NCBI RefSeq assembly: GCF_000150275.1 | Contig: NW_002060944.1 | Coordinates: forward strand, 582,860-646,859 | From: Trichoplax adhaerens | Lineage: Eukaryota; Placozoa; Uniplacotomia; Trichoplacea; Trichoplacidae | Direction: 5' to 3' | Length of the DNA: 64,000 bases | Part shown: piece by piece, positions 50,434 to 63,921 of the stretch | Layout of the letters: the number at the start of each line of letters is the position of its first letter | Position numbering within the stretch: position 1 is the stretch's first letter | Notes under the pieces: model-generated | The model's input: the letters and a program-made list of their open reading frames with translations, nothing else | Database searches by the model: none | Told to the model about the DNA's origin: nothing | Program-made: the position numbers and the translations under genes

Positions 50434-52563
50434 GATGTTAATTCTAATTTCAAGGTCAGATACAATATCTTGAAAAGGTTTGGCCAATAGTTTTCTCAAT
50501 TCTTGAATTGTATAGCGTGTTCGAATTCACGTCTAGTTCTGTCTAGAGTCGGCGAAACTTGTTACGAAGGAAGAAAAATCGAATCCAAATAATATTTCGT
50601 TTTATTTGACTCAATTTCACTTTGAGTATTTTTTTTAGAGCTTCTAACTACAGTTATAATAACAAATATCAAGCCAATATTTTAAAATAGTCCTACTATT
50701 TTTTTGCTGTGCATAAATGATTGAATTGAGCGAAAAACTAGGTTAACAACTAGCAGATAAAGGTATCCTGTTTGGGTACTCTTATAAGAGATTGGTACGA
50801 ACGGTATAGATTACAAGCATACAATATCAAATAATCTCAAAAAATGTATGGAAAAGGTCAGCAGTCATTCGCATAATAATATCTCATCATTTTAAGGTCA
50901 AAGATGTCAATACAATTACTTGGCAATCTTACAACATGATTTAGTAATTAGCTTTCATTATAATTATTATCGATCAAGCTGGCTAAACAATGAAATTTTT
51001 AAGAAAGGAAACAATTGATAAAGTATATAAGCGGTCGATGAAGATATGATTTTCTACGCTACAAGCAGAGATATGATCACAATTTTAAACGCTGATTGCT
51101 TTATTACGATAGAGGATGTTCCATCAATCTCATTAGCATTAAATTTTAACTTAGTTTATATTGTAGCATTACAGTAAAATTCAACGTATTTCAATTAAAT
51201 CTATCGGTAATATAAAATACTATCGTATCTATTTCTAAAGCAAATAAAAGTTTATATCGCAACATTATAGAAAGATTCAATAAGCTTCAATTAAAATTAT
51301 CCGTAACTTGAACACTATCAAATCTATTTCTGTAAAGTAAATAAAAGTTTCTATCGCAGTACTATAACGAGACTCAACGTGTTATAATTAAAATGAATCA
51401 GTATTTTAAAATATGATCAAATCTATTCCTATGAAACAAATATAATATTTCTATAGTTAATGATGCTATAACGGACTTTAAAGTATATACTTAATAAATT
51501 ATTTTTATAGCATATTGACTTGAAAAAGTAGCTTACAGTAAAATTTAAAATAAAATAGTTTCTATCTGGCCCAATTCGAACAATGTGGCGTAAAATGACC
51601 TTACAATCGAAGATGAGTTTTTACTGAGCCTATTTACAATAGCGTAGGGTAAAATAAACCTTAAGTTAAGCATGAGTTTCTATCTAGCCTATTTTCATCA
51701 ACGGAAAGCAAGTTCTATTTCTATTAATTTTAAGAAGATCCATCACTCACTTTAATTATTCTCTTTGAATAATCTAAATGCGTCTAGATAGTATCATAAA
51801 TTATATTATTGTAATAAAACTGCTAATATCTTATCTTTTTTCCACGACAGAAATTTAATTTCCATATTCATTTACTTTTGACATGATGCATCACTACCTA
51901 TAATTAGATTCTAGCTCTACTAACTTGAAAAAGCGACTTGAATCCGAAATGATACTTTTCTTCCAACTCATAATTAAGAACACGCCAAAAAACGTTCTAT
52001 TAAAATTTTAAAGGAGCCAAATTCTAATAGACAAAAGCAACTTAAATACGCTGTTATAATTATATTTTCATATTTCTTTTTAAAGACAGTGCACAATAGT
52101 CACACCCATGCCTATGTGTTTATTCTTGTTCTATAGGAAAGGATTCACAGATTACATCAAATATCCTATTTATAGCAGTATTACTCTATGAATTAATTAT
52201 CTATAGAGAAGTCATTAAATCTTGATATGCTAAGGATAGTAAATTGTAAAATAATCGGATAGAACTATTCTTGCCATTTAGAAGAGACTAGTGCAAACTC
52301 CCGTCGCTTTGCTGACGGTTTAAACCAAACGCATTTTTGAATACAATGCTGTGATTACAGCAACACATGATAATGACTTATTTTATATTAATTCCATTTT
52401 TAGCAATTACGATATGAACCGGATTATCATTCGAAATACATACGTGAAAATACTATTATGACCTGGTATCATTAATTTCTGCTCATTGTTAGCCTTCAAA
52501 TTGAATTCAAATCTAAGAGTGGCATGCAGTGATTAACGAATGTCAGAAATAGTTCAATAACGG

Positions 52564-53113
52564 TGTCACAATTTCACTTCTGCGACAAGGTAACGTACAG
52601 TAAAAGTCTATAAGTAGCTACTGACTTAAACGCCCTTTTACTTAACGTTAAACACACACAGCAAAAGACTGTAAAGATGAAGCTTTTATTAGCAAAGGTA
52701 CATCTACAACTTTTTACCACCCTCTCAACTCAAATGTTCCCGTTTATATAGGAACCGTCTAATTTGTAAACAACAACAGTATTATTATTATACCTTACTA
52801 GGAGAATCATCTCGAACTAAGATGCTCCTTACATAGCTTTTCTATCAGTAAATATTTTGAATCTCTTACTCATACTTGATCTTAATCTAAGCTCGTAGGT
52901 TGTCTAATTCAACTATCATCAACTACAACTTGAATCATCCTACTGCTATCTATCACACAATAACAATCAATATCAAATATGTAATGAACTATACAAACAA
53001 CATCCACGTTAAGGCATTACTTATCTTACCTAGCACTACAAATATGGATATTCTCCATACTAGCTACTACTGTACTTATTAAACTATCCTAATGACAAGG
53101 CAACACCGTAACA
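52564..53113 (-). mobile_element. Solo LTR in the D-E spacer with perfect target duplication
   Basis: A 550-bp element that on the minus strand starts TGTTACGGTGTTG and ends AAATTGTGACA. It is flanked by aacgg at 52559-52563 and 53114-53118. It is collinear with the inverse of 45444-46029, including the TATA box (ctatataaacggg) and the gctaataaaag poly(A) signal. The plus-strand open frame at 52900-53082 lies inside it and is not conserved. Confidence 0.75.
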
Positions 53114-55029
53114 AACGGGAAATAAACTTATTACTGCTTTCACTTAACCACAATTGAAACTATCTTTAGCTTTAAATAGCTTTTGAATTTTGTTATATTA
53201 TTTAGATCGAGTCGTTTATAATATTGGGCATCGTAAGGTGACAATGTCTTCAGCAAATTTTATAATAGTTCTTGGCGTCTTCAACCTGAATATCTCTAGT
53301 TTCTGTTCATACAGGTAATTAATAAATAATGTCATATGAAATTCAAGAATATGGAAGGGACTTGTTATCACTTTTGCACTAACATCTGCCATGACTTCAC
53401 TTAATAGACCCAGGTATCTTCAACCTGGATATCTCTAGTTTCTGTTCGTGCCAATGATTAATGCTTTCATTTAAATCTCAATATCTTTCATAAATCGTGA
53501 TTCATAACACTCAGAGGAAAAATAAATAATATCCGGTACAAATTGCTCAATAGACATCCGTAAAACAGCTCTTTAATAACTCTAGTACTTTATCGTAGCA
53601 ACTTTATTAAGCAACTGAAACAAGAAACACACATAACGAATTTTATACTCAAGATAAATTACACTACGGTTATTTTAACGCATATATATAGAACCATAGA
53701 AACACAATAAACGTAGTTTTCTTATCTAATCAGAGAACAATAGATAATTAATGATATTCCGTTATTATAGGGTGTCATAAAGTGACCTTTCCTACAAAAT
53801 AATAATTTTATTTTCGTCAGATAACATACCACTATCTATGAGGTCATATATACTTTTAATAGATAACTGTATAGTTTTATAATATTATCTATAAACTTAA
53901 AATTAAGATTTATTTCAATAAACTGTAAATTGAATGATTTTTCAATTCAAAGTTTGGGTTCAGTCATGTCTAATAGAGACTGGCTGTGTTACTGTTCCTC
54001 CAGGCGATAGGAGATCGTCAGTATTTAGAGCTAAAGTGTAGGTAAATATCAGGGAGGACATACCTAACGGTAGACTCAAAGTGTGCAATTTCTATACTAG
54101 TTTAAATTTTTCACCGTTACAAATTTCGATTTGTAACATATTTTGTGCACTCTGGTCGATTTAATATAACTTTGATACGGAAATAATTTGAAGAAAAACT
54201 GAATAACAATTTATTAACTGATAGAGATTATAAAGCCAAACAAGCTCACTAATAAATAAAATTAGTAAGATTTAAATATAAGCGAAGAGAGACAAAGGTT
54301 AAGCTGAAGCAGCGAACAATCAAACAATCTTACAGAAAATCAACCATTTCATTCACAACTTATGGACCTAGCAGGCCTCAAACTGTAAATTAGTTCTTAA
54401 AAGTTATCATTCTCTGCTCTCTGCACCTAATTTTCTAATTCCATAGCCTTTCATAGGCTTCGTGTAGCTCTTGGCGATTTTTTAAAACTAGCATACGTAA
54501 AGCATCACGTTCAAAATTAGCTTGAACATTCGATTTGCACCATTTACGAAAACAAAAATCACACATAGTTCCGAACGGAAACACTTTAAGGTTCGGTAAC
54601 GAAACTTGAAAACAATAACAAACTAACCATGATATATTTCAAATTTTATTCCCAATACGTTTTTTAACTAACACACTGTACGAAAAACTAATCATTAGTT
54701 TTCAAACCAACAAGATGTACCATTAATTAAAGCAATAAGTTTAACATCATACTATATTTTCCCCCTTTTTGCTATAGTTGCGGTTAAGGATGGTTAACCT
54801 ATAGCTAAACCCTTGATATAAGTCTAACCCGTAGCAGACCGTATGGTTAATGAGATGAATATACGGCTATATTCTAATTTGTTCTGGCGATTAATTTACT
54901 ACGGCAACGACACAGATATGCTGTCTGCAATTTACCAAATTTAAATCTCGAAATGTCATACTTAATATTTCATATTTTTACGAATTGAAGCGTATAAAAT
55001 AATTTATTCATTACGAATTAGGCTATTAA

Positions 55030-55222
55030 TTGATTAGCTGTACTAGCCTTGATGAGAAATTTATTTGTATCTGAAACTTAGCAGTTTCCACTCCTCTTCG
55101 CTGACGCATTATCGTTTCCTTAAATTAGGTCATTAATTAGTTTTACTATCGTAGTTTTGATGAGTATACCCAGCTCTTTCTGCTCCTCTTTGTAGATTTA
55201 AAATCGTTCTATTAACATATAA
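55030..55222 (-). pseudogene. Fossil exon 25 copies downstream of gene E
   Basis: At 55222-55152 the minus strand reads MLIERF, a stop, then IYKEEQKELGILIK, matching FYISKEEKRQLGLL of exon 25. A second, weaker copy follows at about 55135-55030; both share tag..ttgatgag. They lie about 370-560 bp past the stop of gene E, a little further than in the other units. Confidence 0.55.
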
Positions 55223-55593
55223 TAATAAGATTTTTGTTAGTTTAGCAGATACAGTTTCCAAGAATAAACTCAATAGGGCTAGCAGTAAAACATTCTGTGT
55301 GATTTTAATAAAGTATTAACGTAAGCATAAAATTATCAATACTTAAGTAAGTAGAAGAGCGCTATAGATAAAATAGTTGCCTAAGGGCATTTAGCTGATG
55401 TTATCACCAGCTGTGAATTTTCGGCTAATATCTTATTTGTAAGATTGTTAATGTGTTCGTTTATATTTGTGATATATCGCTGTTAAACCGTTACCTTTGT
55501 TCAACTGTATAGCAATATGGTAATTTTAGTGAAGTTTGTTCAATACTCTAACTTTACTAGACTCGCCTGGAGATTTCTAGTACATCTTCTTTG

Positions 55594-58500
55594 TTACAAA
55601 TTTAAATCAGAAGAAATTCGAAAATGAGATACATCTCTCTCAACAATTTGATTCAATTTCTCTCTCATTTCGGCATTGATTTTCAGTAAGTAATTCATTT
55701 GATTAACTAATGCTTCAATTCTACGATAATAAAGAAAAAATTGAAAATCATTCGATTATTCTAAATTAGAATTAAATAGTCTTGTATATCTAAGCTACTA
55801 AGATAGAGTACACTATTTTTTCCCTCATAAGCTGAGTGAATATTGACATTATGATAAATTCTTTAAAGATTTCTGTCAGTATTACCCTTTTTCTTGATTG
55901 GATACAGTTTCTTGCAACTCATGATATCCGTTGTCTACTGTAACGGATTTTTCTAAATTGGTCCCGTGCTGCGTGAAATGTTTTTGAAGCTAAAGGAAAT
56001 AAATTTTTATTGAATGCCTTGACATTTCCGTTAAATTTTACCGACGGTACAAACTACTTCTGAAGATAGACTGCTGCATTTAATAAATCAACGCATTTTC
56101 TTATATGATGATGCAGACTAAATACTGAGACGATAATTAAGCGTTACATTAAATTTTGCTACCGTAAATTGTATATCGTAGCTGTAATTGAAATTTTTAT
56201 TTGACAATTAATACATAGGTCATTTGCGAAAATAGTGCAATCTAACAGCACAATTAATTGCGATTAGAGTGCTAATTGACATTAAATCACCGTAAATATG
56301 ACTACATATTGTAATTCGACTACCTAAAACTACTGTTAGATATCACATTTATAAATATTGCTGTACTTACTAGGTAACTTACTGCTTAAATTTATGCGAA
56401 AACTATTGATACTACGATATGTAGCGACTTCAGAAAAGTAATGTATTTCAAGTTTCGTAGGGGGCAAGAAGATACTATCATTTCCACAATTTTCCATGGT
56501 GTAAAGTAAAGGTGTCTTCAGTTACTGCCAGATTTACAAGATTAAGGAGATCTTTGATTCCTCAAAATCTTGTAAACTCAAAAATTTGTTTCTGCGATAC
56601 TTTTGTTACAAAAGTGCTTTATAATAGCATTAAACTGGTAACTAAAATGTCTTAAAAATAAAATTCTATATAACATAATTTAATGCGAATCAAACTATCA
56701 ACTACAGACTTATACATAGCATCAAAGTAGATGAAAATAATAGCCAATACTGACTCGAGTAAGCAATCCTAGCTGTCGTTTTTCCTCCTTGCGGGTGTAA
56801 TATTTATTCCTTAATGCATAAGGCAATGTTCTTTCAACTTGGTCGATAAATTCAACTTGAATTCTTAAACGGCTAAGAACGGCATTCCTTTCAATTTTAT
56901 CGATATCACCAACGGCTAAACCAACCTATGTTGGCAAAGTAAAATGCCAACTGTAATTATATATACATTTTTGCATAAGCCATCGTACACATTTTGCTTA
57001 CCATCAGGTTCATTGCTGCGATAGGCATGACGACAGAAAAGATAACTAGAAGGATTAGCGTAAGAATATTAAAGGGGGCCTGTATTGTTTTGTTATAGAT
57101 GGGATCAAAGAAGACATCCTTGTAGTCTAATTCTCCAAGCATCATGTCGAAAACTTTGAGGAAAGAATATGCTACAGTGCTGAAATATTTCTGTCGTAGA
57201 AGCCAAAGAGGTCGATTAGTTACATGGAATGGATTACAGCTTGTAGCTTACTCAAATGGTTAATCTTTTTGTTTTCTATTATAAATGAACGCATTAATTT
57301 ACCTCATGACCCATCATAACATAAAAGCTGAGACCAAATGCAACGATAAGGAATGCTAGCATTAGACCGACCTGGCGATAATTAGAAAATTTGCATAAAT
57401 AGAATACTTAGTTAAGAGAATGTAGATTATAATAATATGCTTTTTATCAGTATAAAATTAATCCTTAATAGATTATTTTTTGAGGTTCATTAAATGCTAC
57501 AGAATCAAAACAATATCGATATTTTATCATTTTACCTTAGCAATAGTAAGCAAAACTGATCGAAGCATGGCAACATAAATACCAAAAGTAGGCAACCTAG
57601 GTCCAATAAAATATTGAATTAACACTTTAATTTTGATTACCATCTTTATAGACACATATTATAATGAAATCTCGCTATATTAGTCTAGGAATATTACAGC
57701 ATTATAATTTAAAGGTATTAACAGTATTTAATCATCTATTTTTCAGATATTCATTATTCCATATATATAGCCATTATCATTATAAAAACAGATTCTACTT
57801 TTTGTCGTTAATTACTAAAAAGTAGATATAGATATTGTTCTACTAGATCTTTAACAAGATTGCTATCATGCTTAGATTAAGAATAAATAGTATTTAAATA
57901 TTTCTCACGTAATAGTACCGTAATGGTAAGATAAAATAAATTTCGACTGTAAACAATTTTGATCTATTTACATTTACGAAAATATGCTATTTCTTTGACA
58001 GAATCTATCATTTCAATATTTACCGTTGAAGAAAAACTACTAAATTGCACCAGGTTAGGCAGATATTAATGCTGCCTAACGCCCATTGATCGGTGCTAGG
58101 CTCATATCCAGGTGGAACAGAAAAGGTGATAGCAGAAATATACATAAATAATTCAATGTAATTGGTATAGTATAGGAAGTAGGACAATCCCTGCCAAGTA
58201 AAATGAAAAATTAAAGTTAATCAAATCTAACTTTTTGATATTTTTTCATGACGGTAGAATAAAATTTAGAGAACGTTGCCAGCGATTACAAATAAGCATA
58301 TATCTATGCGCTGACTATTATCAGTCAATCAGTAATTTATTCTCTTCAATTAGATTCTCGCCAGTACAAATTCCTTAGGTAAAAATATGAGTAATGAATT
58401 AAGCATGCATATACCTGACGCAACATTTGGAGGATTTCCGTTCCTAAATTAATCACACTAGCGGCAAGGATAATCAGTTGAGTAATGAACAAGTCCGGCC

Positions 58501-59968
58501 GTGAAGACTAAAGCAATGTTACGAGATAACATGATTCACTGATAGCAATATTTATAATGTAATCCATTTCATATTTAATTAATCTTAATAAATTAGCTTT
58601 GATCAAGGCAAGATGCCAATAAAAATTATAAAAAATCGTCTAAATAGTCTGAAGCAATGAACGTACGACTGTATAATAATAGTCAGTCTTTGTCTGATTT
58701 TCGCTTGTATAGGTATATGGAGTGAAACCAGAAATGTTTGTCTCATAAAAACTAGATGAAACAATATTGCCAGGTGGACGTAGAGCGACAGTATAGTAGG
58801 TTAAAGCAGCCACAAATAAGAGATAAAGAATCAGATTGCCAAAATAAAGTGGAATACCAAATGTACGCCTATGCATTGGGACAGAATAAAATAAAATAAT
58901 ACAGAACAGTTCCATTATAAGGACTAAAACTTACAAAAGCCTTTCTTAAAATATTTAAACCGATTTTACAAAGTTTATCCTTAAAACTAACATCGAGATC
59001 CAATACAGTTGGACCTTGTCATTACTTAACTCTACTTGCAATTTACAAGAGTTTTGGCACGAAATTAGCTGAGAACTACTACTGCGACTACAAACCATTT
59101 AGCATCAAGTAAAGCCTGAGATAATTCATGGAGCAGTAATTCTGTTCTTTCGTGTTTAAGCATAGTCTATTTATCGATAATTGTAGATAAATAAGGGCTT
59201 AATGTCAAACAGAACATATTGGTGTCTAAATATTTAATCAACTATATTAGAAACCTTAAAATCAGATTTAGCAATATTCTTACCATTAATGCACTACATT
59301 TACATTGATTTTTTGAGCTCTCTCTTAAACGCATTTCTACCATGGGCCCAGGATCTAGTATTGAGTAGTCATATACAATCTAAAGAATGAGGTAAAAGAT
59401 CGAGAAAAGTAAAACTAAAACAATCAAATAGCTTTGCAGCTAAAAATCAGTAATGACCTTCATCCCTACTAGATTGATTATTCCATTTCTTGTCAACTAT
59501 GATTGCATTACATTATCATTCATTTATAAATCTTAGATAGTAAACACAAACAAGGAAAGAAGTACTCATCTATCTTTTGAAAACTCTTATAGCAATATTG
59601 AACTAAATTAATCCTATCGGTATTGTTTACAAATGTTTATATCACAAGTGGGTTCGAATAAGGTTTCAACTTTAAGTAAATGGATTCGGATGATACTTTA
59701 AATCTATTTTAGCGATTTTGGCAATTTTAGTTAAAATTCTATATATAACAGACTCGTTATAAGATAATGTGATGCTGCACCGTTTGAACTGAGATTTTAT
59801 CATTACTATTATACTTTAATAACCATATTTCTAAAATCAACTCGTCAATACAAATTGGCAATCTCTCGTTAGACTTTGACTGGATTCGGCGAATAAATAT
59901 AGAAAAACACAAACCGTTTTATCTATACTTTCACTGGTACTACTTGCAATAGATAAGTCCATCACGCC
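55594..59968 (-). other. Gene E exons 16-27: linker, channel domain and C-terminus
   Basis: Exons: 59968-59915, 59379-59284, 59166-59096, 58868-58667, 58508-58416, 58190-58024, 57596-57536, 57371-57303, 57190-57002, 56925-56755, 55989-55886, 55720-55594. S1 LILYLLFVAALTYYTVAL, pore FLKVFDMMLGELDYKDVFF, S6 VVMPIAAMNLM. The S1-S2 loop contains NISGF and NQTKT, two possible N-glycosylation sites. Exon 25 reads YYTRKEEKRQLGLL in place of FYISKEEKRQLGLL. Confidence 0.88.
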
Positions 59969-62900
59969 CTGTCAGGGAACAAAAATAAGGATGAAATCGA
60001 TCAAACAAAACAGTGTTGTCCGGATATAAATGACAAAAATCTTACTTTTGCAACGGTTGGCAGTTTCTCAATTAAGTTTTGCATCACGGAAAACCCCTTA
60101 TCATCAAATCGATTTAAAATCTCTCTGCTCCTAATAAGATATACCGATACCATAGACAGTTAGGAAAAGCAGGATTAACCATTGAAAACTTTGAAAGATA
60201 ACTAATAGGATTATCTTCACTTTATTTTTATTATAACAATTTGTCTATTATTCTATGATTTAGCTACATACAGGAACACATTACCTCTTATGCTTAACAA
60301 TTAATAGAGCAGCATCTTCGTGTCCACCTTCAATCGCTAGATCTAAGCAGGTCTTTCCTTTATTATTGCACATCGTTATATCGCTACCTCTTTCTAGTAA
60401 TAATTTAACAACAGCACTTGATCCTTGACTGGCTGCTAAATGTAGAGGTGATTCCTAAATTGGATCCATATCAAAACAAATTTGTTCACTATTGCCTGAT
60501 ACAGCAAAGTAATTGGTTCAAGAGCTATGTAACAGTTGAATCCTTGTAATACTTAACAATTTGAAAACCAAGATAGATTGCTAGGTATTAGCCGATTTAT
60601 ACAGCATCAAAATCACATATCTTATTGCACAAATCTAATCTTATAGCTAAACAATACTTCAAAAGTGCATAATATTACCGATCTAGAATTAATTCGATTG
60701 AGATCAGCTCCATTTTTCAGCAGCAATTTTCCTATTTGAGCAAAACCTTTAGATGCAGCATATTCTAAAGGTGTCATATAACTGCCGTCTCTGCAAACAA
60801 TTATTATTTATGTTATTATGATAATATTAATGTAGCAGGTAATATTAAACTCTATCATAATCTATAGTATTTCAGTAATGCAAAATTTTACTATCCATTA
60901 TATCTAGCAATCATTATTCCTGATGCAATAAAATTATTCATTTTTTTACCTTTTCTCAACATCTGCACCGTACTTTAACAGCATTGCGGTGACATCTTCC
61001 GCATTATTTATAACTGCAAAATGTAAAGGAGTTCTTGATTTCTCTCCCAAATAATTAACGGATGATAGGGAAGCTTCACATAAATACTCAGCTATAAGTA
61101 GATCGCCTTTCCTGTAAGACAAAAGGAGATGAATTTAAAATCATTTTTCAATACCAGACAATAAAATAGTATTTCGATTTAAGATTATTGTATTATTTGC
61201 ATCTTATGAAATCATTACTTATTGCATAGCAGACATCAATCTCATATACGAGATATAACATATACCAGATAATATTGGCTGCAACAGCTGCTACATAAGA
61301 TTGATTAAAACTATTAGATATTGTATAGTATACGGTATAGCAATTTGATATACATTAGAGAATATCCACTACGTTAGTCTCAACAGATAACATAATGCCT
61401 CGCTAATATAGCTCTGTTCGATATCAAAATATATATTGATTTCATTAAATAACTTTGCAAGCAAATAACCCTGATAATCCAAACTATAATATCTAAATCT
61501 ATACTGGTGAAGACTTATTTTATACTAGATATTATACCCACAAATACCCTGAAAACAGCTTCAACAATGTCCAATTTAAGATGTTACTTAGCTAAACATT
61601 CGGAAAAGTTACCTATTTTAAACTGTTAAATGAAATTGGAATAACCATTTGACTTACACGCAAGCCATATGAAGTGGTATATTATCATCGTCATCGTGGC
61701 AGTCAACAATTGCACCGTTGCTAACTAGTAACTCAACAATCTAATAAAGTAAACACATCAAATATCATTTGAGTCTTTCAAAAGTTTGTAATTGGGATTT
61801 ATACTATTGTAGGGTATAGATTCTATTTCTGATATAATATGAGCTAAAAGATTTCGTTAACCTGATGATTTCCACTTTGCACTGCATAATGCAAAGGTGT
61901 TTTTTCAAAGTTATCAGCTAAATTTAAAAATTTACCAGCATATATCTGCAAGTTTACGAGAAAAATTTTTCGGTTATAAAACGATCAAGTAACAAATGAG
62001 ATGATAATTTAATCTATTAGCAAAATTATTCCATAAATTGAGTAAGAATTATGTTTGATTTGTAACTTACTCGTAATAAGTGTTGAATTAATTGTAAATG
62101 ACCATTTCGAACAGCGAGATGAAGACAAGTTCGCTGTACTTCATCTACGGCAGAAATATCAGCATTATGTCGGAGTAAATAGTCGATCACTTTAATATGG
62201 CCTTTAGCTGCAGCATACATCAGCGCTGTTTTCTTAGTATAGTCAACGGCATCAATATCAGAACCCTATAATAGAACAATAAATATTACAGTCAGCATGA
62301 AATGACTCTTTTGAATAGGTTATACTAATTGTCATTTAGGATAAAATATGTAACCACAAATATACTAATTACTTTATTTAATTAAGTTCTTTTCGTACTA
62401 TTAAATTGATTATTCCAGAAGAAACAAGCACGTAAATATTAATATTCTCCTTATAAACATTTATTTGTGAATTCAGCGCCTTAACTAATTTGGTTCGTGG
62501 CAAGATTATTTTGGACTAATAGAATGATTGAGCATATACAATCAAAATGGTGTAGGAAGTTAATCCAAAGTAGATATGCAAGGACAATTGGATATACATT
62601 TTCTACTAGTGAATATAAATATTTAGATGATTCAATGTAATATTACTAGATTGGCAAATGTTTAAGATTTACAATCGCTAATCTCAACTTAGGCTAAAAC
62701 GAAAATATCTATTCTGTAATGCAATATAGAGATCAATGCCAGACTAATCATTTTTCATAAAGAAAGGCTTAGCTAATTTTACCATACTTACAGAATCTAC
62801 TAGTAATTCCATAATAGGTAAATGACCATATAAGCTTGCAAGGAAAAATGGTGTTCTGTACTGATAGTTGTTGATATTTATCGAAGCTCCTTTATCAACC

Positions 62901-63921
62901 AGCAATTTAGTAGCCTCATAGTAACCATTAGCTGCTGTAATATGTAAAGCGGTCCCTCCACCGTTCTATAGTGTCACGCAGAGACATTAATAAGATTACA
63001 ATAACGATTCAAAAAGTAAATAAACAATTTTAAAATTTGCTAATTTATTTATGATAGAGGAAAGTGTTGACAATTTCTGCATTTACGAGCAATGGCTAAC
63101 AGAATACTTCTTAACAAAAGCAAAAGAAATTATTTTCACTCTATCAGTTCTTTATACTAGAATAGAGTTGACATTCGTTCCATTCTCTAAGCAAATTTCC
63201 ATTGCCTAGCAAAAAATATAAGATTCGCAGATAGATTAAGGAGTTCGTAAAGTATTCGCACATTTTTAAGTAATGTATAGACATAATTTTACGTGATTAA
63301 AGCAGTAGTCACGATTAAATGATATAATATAATTGTAGGCAAACTTCAGCTTTTATTAATTTCTTTCTCTAGATACGAGTATAATTTTTCCTGTTATCAC
63401 CTTGACATGACCACCTTGTGCTGCGCGATGGAATGGCAGTTGCTTTTCGTTGTCTTCGCATTTAAGAAGATTAGTAGCAGATAATCCGTAGCTAGTGGAA
63501 GCTTTCAAGAATAATTCAATAACTTGCACATGACCTTTGGATGCCGCAGTATGGATTGGCATACTACCATCGATTGCGGGAGCTAACAAGTCACCATTAT
63601 GTTTAAGCTATAAAAGCAAATATGCTAGCATTAAGATTTACTTGACTAACCCTACATTACAGCAAGATAAATCTTTACAAGGAATACTGTTATTAAAATT
63701 TTAATTTCAGCTCTTTCATTACTGAATGATTCTGACATTACTAACATGAGCTAGTAAACAGTATAACTGTTAATTACTACTTATCAATGCCATGATCAAG
63801 CTAGTCGGCTTACAAGATGTTGACACACTTTAAGTTTTCCTCTCATAGCAGCTAGATGTAATGGTGTATTCAAATCATCATCCACGACGTTGACATCAAG
63901 TAGCTTATTCTCAGTAATATA
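55594..63921 (-). CDS. TRPA1-like: TRPA1-like cation channel, gene E (exons 5-27, 5' end outside window)
   Basis: Exons 5-27 of another intact paralogue; exons 1-4 would lie beyond 64000. Lengths and phases equal those of genes B-D, with the longer form of exon 19 (as in gene D) and a longer exon 27. The last exon encodes the usual coiled coil NQMNYLLKINAEMREKL, then a tail ending in FRISSDLNL that adds about nine residues relative to genes C and D. No stop or bad splice site was found in the visible part. Filter MMLGELDY, S6 VVMPIAAMNLM. Expected to form a tetrameric plasma-membrane cation channel; the stimulus is unknown. Confidence 0.9.
60046..63921 (-). other. Gene E exons 5-15: ankyrin repeats
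   Basis: Exons: 63921-63814, 63607-63401, 63205-63158, 62965-62792, 62265-62071, 61945-61862, 61740-61658, 61111-60950, 60790-60679, 60454-60285, 60130-60046. Signatures include MPIHTAASKGHV and LPFHRAAQGGHV (exon 6), TALHITAANGYY and TPFFLASLYGHL (8), CLHLAVRNGHL (9) and TPLEYAASKGFA (13). Exon 8 begins NGGGTALH where other copies have NDGWTALH. Exon 10 uses a GTTAAC donor. Confidence 0.88.

Larger units (their letters stand above)
50434..55593. other. Spacer between gene D (5' end) and gene E (3' end)
   Basis: No intact gene. It holds blocks shared with other spacers (51830-51960, 52130-52260), a solo LTR at 52564-53113, a perfect 9-bp inverted repeat with a 4-base loop at 54116-54137, and fossil exon 25 copies at about 55030-55222. 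The block around 54140-54190 matches 23965-24010 near gene C. I see nothing recognisable in 53150-54050 or 54200-55000. Confidence 0.55.

Noticed and set aside
52900-53082. 60-codon plus-strand open frame
   Set aside because: Inside the solo LTR at 52564-53113 and not conserved in the other copies.
54116-54137. Perfect 9-bp inverted repeat with a 4-base loop
   Set aside because: It could form a hairpin, but no T-run, nearby gene end or second copy supports a function.
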